Source: Pseudophaeobacter sp965641885
GTDB taxonomy: Bacteria; Pseudomonadota; Alphaproteobacteria; Rhodobacterales; Rhodobacteraceae
Length of the DNA stretch: 64,000 nt
Assembly (NCBI GenBank): GCA_965641885.1
Contig: CBFFKJ010000003.1
Coordinates: forward strand, 10,508 to 74,507
Direction: 5' to 3'
How positions within the stretch are numbered: position 1 is the first letter of the stretch; each line of letters opens with the position of its first letter. This document shows positions 1 to 7,998 of the stretch, one piece after another. A model generated the notes under the pieces. The model did not search any database. It was given only the letters and a program-made list of their open reading frames with translations, and was not told the origin of the DNA. Position numbers and translations under genes: made by a program.

Positions 1-90
1 GGGGCTGTCCAGTTCGGCCAGAGCAACATCCGGATCAATGTTGAAATAGGGTGGCAGACCAGAGGTGCCCTTGTGGATATCTTTTGCCAT
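1..90 (-). CDS. Partial CDS cut by the left edge, N-terminal 30 residues only; possibly ParA-type partition ATPase
   Basis: An ATG at 90 on the minus strand opens a reading frame that runs off the window edge. The visible N-terminus begins MAKDIHKGTSGLPPYFNIDP. It is too short to show a family motif. The gene is divergent from repA across the origin region, a place where the partition gene parA often sits in RepA-type Rhodobacterales replicons, and a parS-like palindrome lies just downstream of repA. ParA is therefore a positional guess only. No strong Shine-Dalgarno sequence is visible upstream of the ATG. Confidence 0.45.
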   Translation of the reverse strand, partial: MAKDIHKGTSGLPPYFNIDPDVALAELDSP

Positions 91-409
91 GATGTTGTGC
101 CCATCTGTGACGCCGCTGAAGGCTGCGCAATTTTGATTGGGCGTGACAGGGCTATTTGACAGCCAATGTAACGCCTTTATGCTCTGGTATCAGAAAAGGC
201 AGCACATGGGAAGAATGTAGGCACACCTTTTTCTTTTTCTAAGCAAATCAGGCTTTTGTACAGGCTCCGGGCGGGGGTTTTTGCACGGCTGTCAGAGCGT
301 TGAAATTTTTCTGCTCTGTTATTTATGAGTTATATATATGTTAAGGGGCCGGACGCTGGCAAGCAGAGCCCTTGTTTTATTGGCTTTTGGGAGGTCTTTT
401 TTGCTTTGG

Positions 410-475
410 GTGACTCTGAAACCCCGTTGAAGTGACTCCAAACCCCCGAAGAAGCGATTCCGGAACCCCGTTGAG
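410..475 (+). repeat. Three tandem 22-bp iterons upstream of repA
   Basis: Three head-to-tail 22-bp units lie at 410-431, 432-453 and 454-475. Each starts G(T/C)GA(C/T)TC, has a central AACCCCxG block and ends (T/A)(T/A)GA(A/G)-like. Exactly constant spacing of 22 bp, two helical turns, is typical of initiator-binding iterons. They are the likely binding sites of the RepA encoded at 593-1603. Confidence 0.7.
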
Positions 476-481
476 AATGCA

Positions 482-490
482 TGTGGATAA
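482..490 (-). promoter_or_regulatory. DnaA box
   Basis: TGTGGATAA on the plus strand is the exact complement of the consensus DnaA box TTATCCACA. It lies 6 bp after the third iteron, consistent with host DnaA helping to open the plasmid origin. Confidence 0.65.
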
Positions 491-592
491 CTCTAGGGTA
501 GGCGTAATCAAAACCACGAAAACGAGTCACCCCGGGGCGCTAGCAAAATCAGGCGCAGCAACCGGGGGGCAGGCAGAGCGGGCAGGGCAGAT

Positions 593-1603
593 ATGAGTGT
601 AGTCGCGGCAGCTGGAGGCTATCCGCCCGAAGGGCAGGGGGATTTTTTCCTGTGCGATGTCTTTGACGCCATTCCCAAGAATGATCTGGCCTCGATGGAG
701 CATCCGCTGTTTTCTCTGGGCACCCGGCCCGATCGGCGCATTCTGAATTACCAGCATAACGGCACCGAGATCACCGTGGTTCCCAGCGTCAAAGGATTGG
801 CGACGATCCATGATAAGGACATTCTGATCTTCTGCGTCAGCCAGCTGATGGCGGCGCTGAATGCCGGACGGCAAGTCAGCCGTACTCTGCATCTGAAGGC
901 GCATGATCTGTTGATTGCCACCAACCGCGAAACCAGTGGCGATGCTTACCGGCGTTTGCGCGAAAGTTTTGAACGTCTGGCCGGCACCCGCATCACCACC
1001 AATATTGTCACCGGCGGCCATGAGGTCACCTCGGGCTTTGGCCTTATTGAATCCTGGGAGATCGTGCGCAAGGCACGCGGCGGACGCATGGTGAATGTGT
1101 CGGTGACGCTGTCGGACTGGCTGTTTCGGGCGGTGCTGTCAAAGTCGGTGCTGACGCTGAGCCGTGATTATTTCCGCCTGCGCAAACCTCTTGAGCGCCG
1201 GATCTATGAGCTGACCCGCAAACACTGTGGGCGGCAACAGGCCTGGACGATTTCAGTGGAAACCCTGCTAAAGAAATCCGGCTCCGCCAGCCCGCGCCGG
1301 GTCTTTCGCAAGATGGTGCGCGACATGATTGCCGCACAGCCCCTGCCGGATTACGCCATGGAAGAGCTGCCCGGTGACCTGATCCGGTTCTCGCAAAAAC
1401 ACGCGGTGACAGAGCCCGGTGTCGGGGATGCGCCGGTGTTGAAATCCGCCACGCTGGAGCGTGCACGAAGCCTGATGCCCGGCGCTGATGTCTATGCGCT
1501 GGAGGCGGAGTGGCGGGCGATGTGGGCGCGTTCAGGGCGGCCGCGCCTGCGCCAGGCGGATGCCGCTTTCCTGGGCTGGGTCAAGAAACACAGCGAAGAT
1601 TAG
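593..1603 (+). CDS. repA: Plasmid replication initiator RepA (Replication initiator protein A family)
   Basis: This 336-residue protein is the likely initiator of the replicon. It would bind the iterons at 410-475 and recruit host DnaA and helicase. The sequence resembles the RPA-type plasmid initiators of alphaproteobacteria: an N-terminal segment with NDLASMEHPLFSL (about 30-42), a central winged-helix-like region (LKAHDLLIATNRETSGDAYRR, about 101-121) and a basic stretch DYFRLRKPLERRIYELTRKHC (about 191-211). A C-terminal region follows, ending in WVKKHSED. The ATG is preceded by a weak GGCAGG; no better in-frame start is visible. It stands alone, with the parS-like palindrome 40 bp beyond its stop. 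Family assignment is from recognition of the sequence; the exact incompatibility class (such as DnaA-like I / RepA-I) would need a phylogeny. Confidence 0.85.
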   Translation: MSVVAAAGGYPPEGQGDFFLCDVFDAIPKNDLASMEHPLFSLGTRPDRRILNYQHNGTEITVVPSVKGLATIHDKDILIFCVSQLMAALNAGRQVSRTLHLKAHDLLIATNRETSGDAYRRLRESFERLAGTRITTNIVTGGHEVTSGFGLIESWEIVRKARGGRMVNVSVTLSDWLFRAVLSKSVLTLSRDYFRLRKPLERRIYELTRKHCGRQQAWTISVETLLKKSGSASPRRVFRKMVRDMIAAQPLPDYAMEELPGDLIRFSQKHAVTEPGVGDAPVLKSATLERARSLMPGADVYALEAEWRAMWARSGRPRLRQADAAFLGWVKKHSED

Positions 1604-1642
1604 GCCCTAAATAGGGGGTTTTGACTCTGGTTTTATGCCGGA

Positions 1643-1664
1643 AATGTTTCGCACGCGAAACATT
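1643..1664. promoter_or_regulatory. parS-like centromere palindrome
   Basis: Two perfect 10-bp arms, AATGTTTCGC and GCGAAACATT, flank a central AC. The core TGTTTCGC...GCGAAACA closely resembles the chromosomal parS consensus TGTTTCACGTGAAACA and the palindromes bound by plasmid ParB proteins. It lies 40 bp downstream of repA. A ParB-family protein would be expected to bind it; no parB is in the window, so that gene would have to lie beyond the left edge. Confidence 0.6.
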
Positions 1665-1707
1665 CGCAGTATCCTTTCGCCGGCCCTCCGTCAGAGCCAG
1701 CCTTCCG

Positions 1708-2955
1708 TTAGAGGCGGATCTGTTTTGCTGCCGGCACCAGCGCATTGATCTGGGCAATATGTTCGGGCAGGCAGTGGCTGAGGAAGTCGTAATTCTGCAC
1801 AACATGCGCCCGGGCTGCCGGCCCCAGATGGGCATAGTCACCGGGGTTGGCCAGCACGTCCACCACCTGGTTTGCCAGCGCGGCCGGGTCAAAGAAATCC
1901 ACCAGCATGCCGGTCTCCTTATGGGTCACAGCCTCGCGCACCGGCGCCACATCAGCGGCCACCACGGTGGCCTGCATCGACATGGCCTCAAGCAAAGACC
2001 AGCTGAGCACAAAGGGCATGGTCAGATAGATATGGCAGCGGCTGATGCGAATGATCTTGCAGAGATCATCGTAGGGCACCCTGCCCAGGAAATGCACCCG
2101 GCTCCAGTCGACGCGGTCTCCCAGTTCCGCCTCCATCTCGCCGCGCAGCCCCTCGGGGTGTTTGCTCTCGGCGCCATAAGAGGTCTCATTGCCGCCGATC
2201 ATCACGATGCGGGCCTTGGGGCGCTGCGCCAGAATTTCGGGCAGGGCGCGCATCATGATGTGAAAGCCACGGGCGCGTTCCATGTTGCGCGCCACATAGG
2301 TGACCACCTCATCGGCGCGACTGAGGGGCTGTTTCAGCCGACCCAGACCGATGCTGGCCGTGGGGTCGGGGAGCAGCCGGTCGGTGCGGATGCCGTCATG
2401 GCTGACATACATGCGGTCATGAAAGCTTTTTGGGAAGCGGTCGCGCTGCCAATAGGTGGGGGTATGCCCCAGATCGACAGAATCTATGCTGACATAGGGC
2501 ACCGTGTTGCGCGCCTTGGCAAAAAAGCCGGCCTGATCATTGACCGGGCTTTCGGGATCAAACCCGACCAGCCCGCCGCGGGTTCGATAGAAATACTCAA
2601 AAAAGCCGATCAGCGGCACATCCGGCCAGATCTCTTTCATGAACAAGAGCTCCCCCCAGCCGGTATGGCCAATGATGATGTCCGGTTTGAACCCCTGGTC
2701 CTTTTCAAACTGGCGCATCGCAAGGGCGGCGCCGAGGCCCGCGCCGGCCGCGGCCTCCCAATTCTTGGAGAGACCATAGGCATCGGCGGCGGGCTTTTGA
2801 TGCGTGCGGTAGCTGAGGGTTTTGACGCCTTTGATCTGGATATCGCGGCGCTGGGTCAGAAAGACAATCTGGTGCTGCTCCTGCTGCGCCGTCAGCCATG
2901 TGATCATTTCGCGGTATTGGCCGGGCATATTCTGGTGGACAAAGAGCAGTTTCAT
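1708..2955 (-). CDS. Glycosyltransferase family 4 (paralogue 1)
   Basis: A 415-residue retaining GT-B glycosyltransferase, probably adding a sugar to a lipid-linked oligosaccharide on the cytoplasmic side. The N-terminus MKLLFVHQNMPGQYREM is the signature of the Glyco_trans_4_3 domain. The C-terminal half holds the nucleotide-sugar site around LEAMSMQATVVAADVAPVRE (E-x7-E type). The start is set at the MKLL methionine because its paralogue (12149-13399) begins the same way and AAAGG lies just upstream; the frame stays open further upstream, but that extension has no similarity. It is divergent from the rhamnose operon, sharing the 178-bp gap 2956-3133, so a rhamnosyl or rhamnose-accepting role is plausible but unproven. 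Confidence 0.88.
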   Translation of the reverse strand: MKLLFVHQNMPGQYREMITWLTAQQEQHQIVFLTQRRDIQIKGVKTLSYRTHQKPAADAYGLSKNWEAAAGAGLGAALAMRQFEKDQGFKPDIIIGHTGWGELLFMKEIWPDVPLIGFFEYFYRTRGGLVGFDPESPVNDQAGFFAKARNTVPYVSIDSVDLGHTPTYWQRDRFPKSFHDRMYVSHDGIRTDRLLPDPTASIGLGRLKQPLSRADEVVTYVARNMERARGFHIMMRALPEILAQRPKARIVMIGGNETSYGAESKHPEGLRGEMEAELGDRVDWSRVHFLGRVPYDDLCKIIRISRCHIYLTMPFVLSWSLLEAMSMQATVVAADVAPVREAVTHKETGMLVDFFDPAALANQVVDVLANPGDYAHLGPAARAHVVQNYDFLSHCLPEHIAQINALVPAAKQIRL

Positions 2956-3133
2956 AAAGCGGCCTTTAAACGGACAGAGGGATGTGCCCCATGCTTGCCG
3001 CCTCAGCGCCAGACTGGCAAGGGGAGGACTGGTAAGGGAGGGCGTAGCGCACGGTTTCCCGGTGACAACACAGGTCGGCGTTGCTAAGGATAGGCTAGCT
3101 TTATTAAACGGAAATTTATAGAAAGGGCAGGCC

Positions 3134-3712
3134 GTGCAGATTGAGGATACACCGCTTTTTGGCGTTAAAATTCTGACCCCGGCCCGGTTTGGGGATGCGC
3201 GTGGCTTTTTTAGTGAAAGCTGGAATAAGCAGCGCTTTGCAGACCAGGGAATTGATCTGGATTTTGTGCAGGACAACCATTCGCTCTCGGCCGAACCCGG
3301 CACGTTGCGCGGTCTGCATTTCCAGGCGCCGCCCCACGCGCAGGATAAACTGGTGCGCTGTGGTCAGGGCGCCCTGTTTGATGTGGCGGTGGACATTCGC
3401 AAGGGCTCGCCCAGCTATGGGCAGTGGTTCGGGGTTGAGCTGAGCGCTGAGAACGGCAAGCAGCTTTTGGTGCCCCGGGGGTTTTTGCATGGCTTCATCA
3501 CCCGCGCGCCACAGACCGAAGTTGTTTACAAATGCACCGACTACTATGCGCCCGACTGTGATGGCGCGGTGGCCTGGAACAGCTGCGGCATCGACTGGGG
3601 GCTTGGCAGCAGGTCTGGCAGCGGTTCTGATGCGGCTCCAATATTGTCAGAGAAGGATGCCGTCGCGCCTGCATTGGCGGATTTCGACAGTCCCTTCACC
3701 TGGGAAGGATAA
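3134..3712 (+). CDS. rfbC: dTDP-4-dehydrorhamnose 3,5-epimerase
   Basis: Third enzyme of dTDP-L-rhamnose synthesis; it epimerises C3 and C5 of dTDP-4-keto-6-deoxyglucose. The 192-residue protein has the cupin-type fold. The catalytic residues can be seen: His62 in RGLHFQ, Lys72 in DKLVRC, Tyr138 in TDYYAP, and the FLHGF motif at 118-121. The start is GTG, preceded by GAAAGGGCAG as ribosome-binding site. It is the first gene of rfbCBDA, with 3 bp to rfbB. It ends in a Ser/Gly/Ala-rich tail, slightly longer than in minimal RmlC proteins. Confidence 0.95.
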   Translation: MQIEDTPLFGVKILTPARFGDARGFFSESWNKQRFADQGIDLDFVQDNHSLSAEPGTLRGLHFQAPPHAQDKLVRCGQGALFDVAVDIRKGSPSYGQWFGVELSAENGKQLLVPRGFLHGFITRAPQTEVVYKCTDYYAPDCDGAVAWNSCGIDWGLGSRSGSGSDAAPILSEKDAVAPALADFDSPFTWEG

Positions 3713-3715
3713 GGC

Positions 3716-4771
3716 ATGAAAATTCTTGTGACCGGTGGCGCCGGCTTTATCGGGTCCGCCGTGGTGCGCCGTGCAATTGCGGATGGCCATCAGGTGGTCA
3801 ATCTGGATGCGCTCACCTATGCCGCCTGCCTTGAGAACGTGGCAAGCGTCTCGCAGGATGCCAATTACGCCTTTGAGCAGGCTGACATTCGCGACCGGGC
3901 GGCGCTGGATCGGGTTTTTGCGGCCCATGCACCGGATCTGGTGATGCATCTGGCCGCCGAGAGCCATGTGGACCGCTCGATCGACGGCCCCGGAGATTTT
4001 ATCGAGACCAATATCACCGGCACCTTTAATATGCTCGAGGCGGCCCGCAAATACTGGCAAGAGGCCGGCCGGCCCGCGACTTTCCGTTTTCACCATATCT
4101 CGACCGATGAGGTCTATGGCTCGCTGCCCGCCGACCCAAGCGTGCAGTTCACCGAAGAGACCGCCTATGATCCGCGCTCGCCCTATTCCGCCAGTAAGGC
4201 GGCGTCAGATCATCTGGTGCGCGCCTGGGCCGAGACCTATGGGCTGCCGGTGGTGCTGACCAATTGTTCCAACAATTACGGCCCCTTCCATTTTCCCGAA
4301 AAGCTGGTGCCGGTGGTGATCCTGAACGCGCTGGCCGGCAAGGCGCTGCCGATCTATGGCGATGGCTCAAACGTGCGCGACTGGCTCTATGTTGAGGACC
4401 ACGCCGACGCGCTGCTGCTGGTGCTGCAAAAGGGCGTGTTGGGGCGCAGCTATAATATCGGCGGCGAGAATGAGTGTTCCAACCTTGAGCTGGTGCAGAC
4501 GCTCTGTACCATCCTGGATGAGAAACGCCCGCGCAGTGATGGTCTGTCTTACAAAGACCAGATCAGCTTTGTCACCGACCGCCCCGGCCATGACGCACGC
4601 TACGCTATTGATCCCTCCCGCATTCGCGACGAGCTGGGCTGGCGGCCCAGCGTCACCGTCGCCGAAGGTCTGGAGAAAACCGTTCAATGGTATCTGGACA
4701 ACGAGGCCTGGTGGCGGGCGTTGCAAAACCGGGCAGGCGTTGGCGAGAGATTGGGAACCGGCAAGACGTGA
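3716..4771 (+). CDS. rfbB: dTDP-glucose 4,6-dehydratase
   Basis: Second enzyme of dTDP-L-rhamnose synthesis; it converts dTDP-glucose to dTDP-4-keto-6-deoxyglucose using bound NAD. The 351-residue extended SDR protein shows the Rossmann motif TGGAGFIGS (residues 6-14), the dehydratase triad Thr130-Asp131-Glu132 in STDEVYG, and catalytic Tyr157 with Lys161 in YSASK. Length is normal for RmlB. It follows rfbC by 3 bp and is separated from rfbD by a 73-bp gap containing a stem-loop. Confidence 0.96.
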   Translation: MKILVTGGAGFIGSAVVRRAIADGHQVVNLDALTYAACLENVASVSQDANYAFEQADIRDRAALDRVFAAHAPDLVMHLAAESHVDRSIDGPGDFIETNITGTFNMLEAARKYWQEAGRPATFRFHHISTDEVYGSLPADPSVQFTEETAYDPRSPYSASKAASDHLVRAWAETYGLPVVLTNCSNNYGPFHFPEKLVPVVILNALAGKALPIYGDGSNVRDWLYVEDHADALLLVLQKGVLGRSYNIGGENECSNLELVQTLCTILDEKRPRSDGLSYKDQISFVTDRPGHDARYAIDPSRIRDELGWRPSVTVAEGLEKTVQWYLDNEAWWRALQNRAGVGERLGTGKT

Positions 4772-4773
4772 CA

Positions 4774-4800
4774 CAGGGCAGGGTGTCTCTGCCTGCCCTG
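4774..4800 (+). other. Stem-loop between rfbB and rfbD
   Basis: CAGGGCAGG and CCTGCCCTG form a perfect 9-bp stem with a 9-nt loop, 2 bp after the rfbB stop. No T-run follows, so it is not a classic terminator. It may stabilise the rfbCB part of the transcript or dampen read-through to rfbDA. Confidence 0.4.
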
Positions 4801-4844
4801 CGGGGCCGGGTGGGTTTGATCTTTTGGCGCAAAGGAAAATCAGC

Positions 4845-5708
4845 ATGAGCATTCTCGTCTTTGGAAAAACCGGCCAGCTGGCCCTTGAGTTAACGCGTGA
4901 GCTGGCGCTGCAGGGAGAATTCACCTGTCTGGGGCGGGACCAGGCGGATCTGTCGGATCCTGCGGCCTGCGCCGCCCTGATCGGCGAGATGCGCCCCAGG
5001 GCAGTGATCAATGCCGCCGCCTACACGGCCGTGGATAAGGCCGAAGAGGACGAGGCCCTTGCCTGCGTGGTCAATGGCGACACACCGGGTGCGCTGGCGC
5101 GCGCCTGTGCTGCGCTGGATATTCCCTTTGTGCATGTCTCTACCGACTATGTTTTTGACGGCTCTGGCGAGACGCCCTGGCGCGAGAGCGACCCGGTGGC
5201 GCCGCTCAATGCCTATGGCCGCTCCAAACTTTTGGGCGAAGAGGCGGTGCGTGCTGCCGGCGGCCGCTTTGCCATTCTGCGGACCTCCTGGGTGGTCTCC
5301 TGCCATGGCAATAATTTTGTGAAGACCATGTTGCGGCTGGGCGCTGAGCGGGATCGCCTGACGATTGTGGCGGATCAGATTGGCGCGCCTACGGCGGCGC
5401 GCGATATTGCCCGCACCTGTCTGGAGGTGGCGCGCCAGCTGGCCGAGGATCCGGCTAAATCCGGCACCTACCACTATGCGGGCGCCCCCGAGACCTCTTG
5501 GGCCGGCTTTGCCAGAGAGATCTTTTCCCGCGCTGATCTGAGTTGCGATGTCGAGGATATTCCCTCGGCTGCCTATCCGACGCCGGCGCCACGGCCGCTG
5601 AACTCAAGGCTTGATTGTGCCTTGTTAGAAACTGTTTTTGGCATCTCGCGCCCGGATTGGCGCCACGGCCTTGATGCTATTTTAAAAGATTTGGAGGTCG
5701 CGACATGA
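4845..5708 (+). CDS. rfbD: dTDP-4-dehydrorhamnose reductase
   Basis: Last enzyme of the pathway; it reduces dTDP-4-keto-L-rhamnose to dTDP-L-rhamnose with NAD(P)H. This 287-residue protein has the short nucleotide-binding motif GKTGQLA (7-13), STDYVFDG (99-106) and the catalytic pair Tyr124/Lys128 in YGRSK. The start ATG at 4845 has AAAGGA upstream; the frame is open far upstream, but that stretch overlaps rfbB in another frame and is not coding. Its TGA overlaps the ATG of rfbA (ATGA), indicating translational coupling. Confidence 0.95.
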   Translation: MSILVFGKTGQLALELTRELALQGEFTCLGRDQADLSDPAACAALIGEMRPRAVINAAAYTAVDKAEEDEALACVVNGDTPGALARACAALDIPFVHVSTDYVFDGSGETPWRESDPVAPLNAYGRSKLLGEEAVRAAGGRFAILRTSWVVSCHGNNFVKTMLRLGAERDRLTIVADQIGAPTAARDIARTCLEVARQLAEDPAKSGTYHYAGAPETSWAGFAREIFSRADLSCDVEDIPSAAYPTPAPRPLNSRLDCALLETVFGISRPDWRHGLDAILKDLEVAT

Positions 5709-6577
5709 GTACGCGCAAGGGTATTATTCTGGCAGGTGGCTCCGGCACCCGGCTGTATCCCATCACCATGGGGGTCTCAAAGCAGCTGCTGCCGATCTAT
5801 GACAAGCCGATGATCTACTATCCGCTGTCGGTGCTGATGCTGGCTGGCATCCGTGAAATCTGTATGATCACAACGCCGCAGGATCAGGAGCAGTTCAAAC
5901 GCACCCTGGGCGATGGCAGCCAATGGGGCATCAGCCTCACCTATGTGGTGCAGCCCAGCCCTGATGGTCTGGCGCAGGCCTTTATCCTGGCCGAGGATTT
6001 TCTCGACGGCGCGCCTTCGGCGCTGGTGCTGGGGGACAATATCTTTTTTGGTCACGGCTTGCCAAAATTGCTGGCGGCGGCAGATGCGCAGGAGAGTGGC
6101 GGCACCGTCTTTGGCTATCACGTGGCCGACCCCGAACGCTATGGGGTGGTGGATTTTGACAGCGAAGGCCGCGCCCGTCAGATCATCGAAAAGCCCGAGG
6201 TGCCGCCCTCGAACTATGCGGTGACCGGGCTGTATTTTCTGGATGGCACCGCCCCGGAACGGGCGCGGCAGGTGAAGGCCTCACCGCGCGGCGAGCTGGA
6301 AATCACCGATCTGTTGCAGATGTATCTGGACGAAGCAGAACTGCGGGTCGAAACCATGGGCCGCGGCTATGCCTGGCTTGATACCGGCACCCATGCCTCT
6401 TTGCTGGATGCGGGCAATTTCGTGCGCACGCTGCAGGAACGTCAGGGGCTGCAAACCGGCTGCCCGGAAGAGGTCGCCTTTGAGCGGTCCTGGATCAGCC
6501 GGGAGCAGCTGGCTGAGCGCAGCGCCTTGCTGCGCAAGAACAACTACGGCGCCTATCTGCAGGGTCTTCTGAAATAG
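5705..6577 (+). CDS. rfbA: Glucose-1-phosphate thymidylyltransferase
   Basis: First enzyme of the dTDP-rhamnose pathway; it makes dTDP-glucose from glucose-1-phosphate and dTTP. It is 290 residues long, the family norm. The nucleotidyltransferase signature GGSGTRLYP (11-19) with Arg16, Lys26 in VSKQLLP, and Asp111 in LGDNIFFGHG (metal site) are intact. It is last in rfbCBDA and followed within 60 bp by a strong hairpin. With rfbC, rfbB and rfbD the whole route from glucose-1-phosphate to dTDP-L-rhamnose is present. Confidence 0.96.
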   Translation: MSTRKGIILAGGSGTRLYPITMGVSKQLLPIYDKPMIYYPLSVLMLAGIREICMITTPQDQEQFKRTLGDGSQWGISLTYVVQPSPDGLAQAFILAEDFLDGAPSALVLGDNIFFGHGLPKLLAAADAQESGGTVFGYHVADPERYGVVDFDSEGRARQIIEKPEVPPSNYAVTGLYFLDGTAPERARQVKASPRGELEITDLLQMYLDEAELRVETMGRGYAWLDTGTHASLLDAGNFVRTLQERQGLQTGCPEEVAFERSWISREQLAERSALLRKNNYGAYLQGLLK

Positions 6578-6623
6578 AGACGTCCGGAGAGGCGGGCAGC
6601 AATGCTGCCCTGCCGCTGGGATA

Positions 6624-6677
6624 TTTTCCCCTCGTGCTGTGACCAAAGCTGAGCACAGCACGAGGGGGCAGTCTTTT
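6624..6677. terminator. Bidirectional terminator between rfbA and the type I secretion operon
   Basis: A perfect 14-bp stem (CCCCTCGTGCTGTG at 6628-6641, CACAGCACGAGGGG at 6654-6667) encloses a 12-nt loop. TCTTTT follows on the plus strand, and TTTT on the plus side precedes it (AAAA on the transcript of the opposite gene). Its position between convergent genes suits termination from both sides. Confidence 0.7.
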
Positions 6678-6693
6678 CCGGGCGCTTAGCTCT

Positions 6694-7998
6694 TTAGGTC
6701 TCGCGGAAGGCTTTGACAAAATAGTCGGTCAGCGGCTTGAGCAGATAGCCGATGGGAGAGCGGTCCCGGGTGCGGATAAAGCTTTCAACAGGCATGCCCG
6801 GCAGCAGAACCGCGCCTTTTGGCAGGCGGGCCAGCTCGCTTTCATTCAGCTCGATCTCGGCGCGGTAGTAGGAAATGCCGCTGTTTTGATCCTGAAACGA
6901 GTCAGCCGAGACCAGGGAGACCTTGCCAAACAATTCCGGCGTTTCGCGCTGATCCAGCGCAGAAAACCGCAGGGTGACGTCCTGTCCGACAAAAATCTGG
7001 TCGATATCTGTTGGCGGTACCTGGGCGGCGATCACCAGTGGGCGGTCCTGTGGCACCAGATAGAGCACCGGATCGGCGGCACGTAGGACCGACCGGGGGG
7101 TCTGCACCTGCAGCCCGTAGACGATGCCCGAGACCGGGGCGGTGATATCCAGACGTTGCAGCTGCTCAATGAGGGCGCGGCGGGTCTCGGCCTGGGTCAA
7201 CTCGTTATAGCGCAGATCGCGCAGCTGGCTGATGGCCTCTTCCCGCTGCTGGGTGCCCAGCCGCAGGATTTGGATCTCGATTTCTGTAATCCGCCCGCCG
7301 GCCTGGGCCTCGGAGGCGACCAGCTCCCCCAGGGTACCGGCCAGATTGGCTTCGGTCCGGCGCAGGCTGAGCACGGTGCTGGCCTGTGCAAGCCCCTTGT
7401 CCAGCAGGCTCTGCTGGCTTTTCAGCTCTTCCGCGATCAGGCCCAGCTGGGACTGATTTGCCTTTTGCTGTGCCTGGATCCCCACGATCTGATCCCGAAT
7501 CTGTGAGCGCTGTTTTTCCAGCTGCTCGATCTCGCGGGCGGTGGATTCCCGGCGCGCGTGGAACAGACGTCCCTGGCCCTGCATCATGTCGAGCACTTCG
7601 GGGCGGTCTTTGCCCAATGCAATGAGCTCTGCATCAAACGCGACATCAGCACTGTTGTCGCGTTCGGCCTCAAGGCGGCTGCGGCGCGCCATCAGCTCAA
7701 ACAGCTGGCTTTCGGTGATCAGCAGCTGCGAGCGCAGGTCCTTGGAATCCAGCCGCAACAGCAGCTGGTCTTTTTCAACAACATCACCCTCTTCCACCAG
7801 AATTTCTGCGACGATGCCGCCATCCAGATGCTGCACCACCTGCCGGTTGCGATCCACCTCAAGCTGACCCGAGGCGACAACCGCGCCAGAAATCGACGAC
7901 AGCGCGGCCCAGGAGCCAAAGCCGCCGACCAGAACCAAAAGCGCGATGATGCCGATCGTCATGGGCAGCCGCGTCGGCCATTGCTGCTGCATGCTCAC
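6694..7998 (-). CDS. Type I secretion membrane-fusion protein (HlyD/PrsE family)
   Basis: A 434-residue periplasmic adaptor linking the inner-membrane ABC exporter to an outer-membrane TolC-type channel. It has one membrane segment (about 14-34), a lipoyl/barrel-sandwich region (QVVQHLDGGIVAEILVEEGDVV, about 53-74), a long alpha-helical coiled-coil hairpin (about 100-280), then the second half-barrel (LDITAPVSGIVYGLQVQTP) and the C-terminal HlyD domain. Its start overlaps the stop of the ABC gene by 4 bp, so the two are co-translated. No tolC homologue is in the window, so a chromosomal one is presumably used. Likely cargo: the RTX-like proteins at 13603-15387 and 35884-38199. Confidence 0.92.
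   Translation of the reverse strand: MSMQQQWPTRLPMTIGIIALLVLVGGFGSWAALSSISGAVVASGQLEVDRNRQVVQHLDGGIVAEILVEEGDVVEKDQLLLRLDSKDLRSQLLITESQLFELMARRSRLEAERDNSADVAFDAELIALGKDRPEVLDMMQGQGRLFHARRESTAREIEQLEKQRSQIRDQIVGIQAQQKANQSQLGLIAEELKSQQSLLDKGLAQASTVLSLRRTEANLAGTLGELVASEAQAGGRITEIEIQILRLGTQQREEAISQLRDLRYNELTQAETRRALIEQLQRLDITAPVSGIVYGLQVQTPRSVLRAADPVLYLVPQDRPLVIAAQVPPTDIDQIFVGQDVTLRFSALDQRETPELFGKVSLVSADSFQDQNSGISYYRAEIELNESELARLPKGAVLLPGMPVESFIRTRDRSPIGYLLKPLTDYFVKAFRET

Larger units (their letters stand above)
300..592. other. Probable replication origin region (oriV): AT-rich stretch, iterons and DnaA box
   Basis: This non-coding region precedes repA. It holds an AT-rich stretch (about 305-343, including TTATTTATGAG and TATATATATG), then three direct repeats (410-475) and a perfect DnaA box (482-490), ending at the repA start. 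Iterons, a DnaA box and AT-rich DNA next to an initiator gene are the standard parts of an iteron-type plasmid origin. The short open frame on the opposite strand across this stretch looks spurious. Bases 91-299, between the left-edge gene and this region, hold no gene that I can see. Confidence 0.65.

Noticed and set aside
330..530. 66-codon frame across the iterons
   Set aside because: It overlaps the origin elements, has no start signal, and its repeats are the iterons themselves.
1621..3087. Long open frame on the plus strand (488 codons) opposite the first GT4 gene
   Set aside because: His/Gln-rich translation without any domain, exactly antisense to a well-conserved glycosyltransferase; a usual artefact of high-GC coding DNA.
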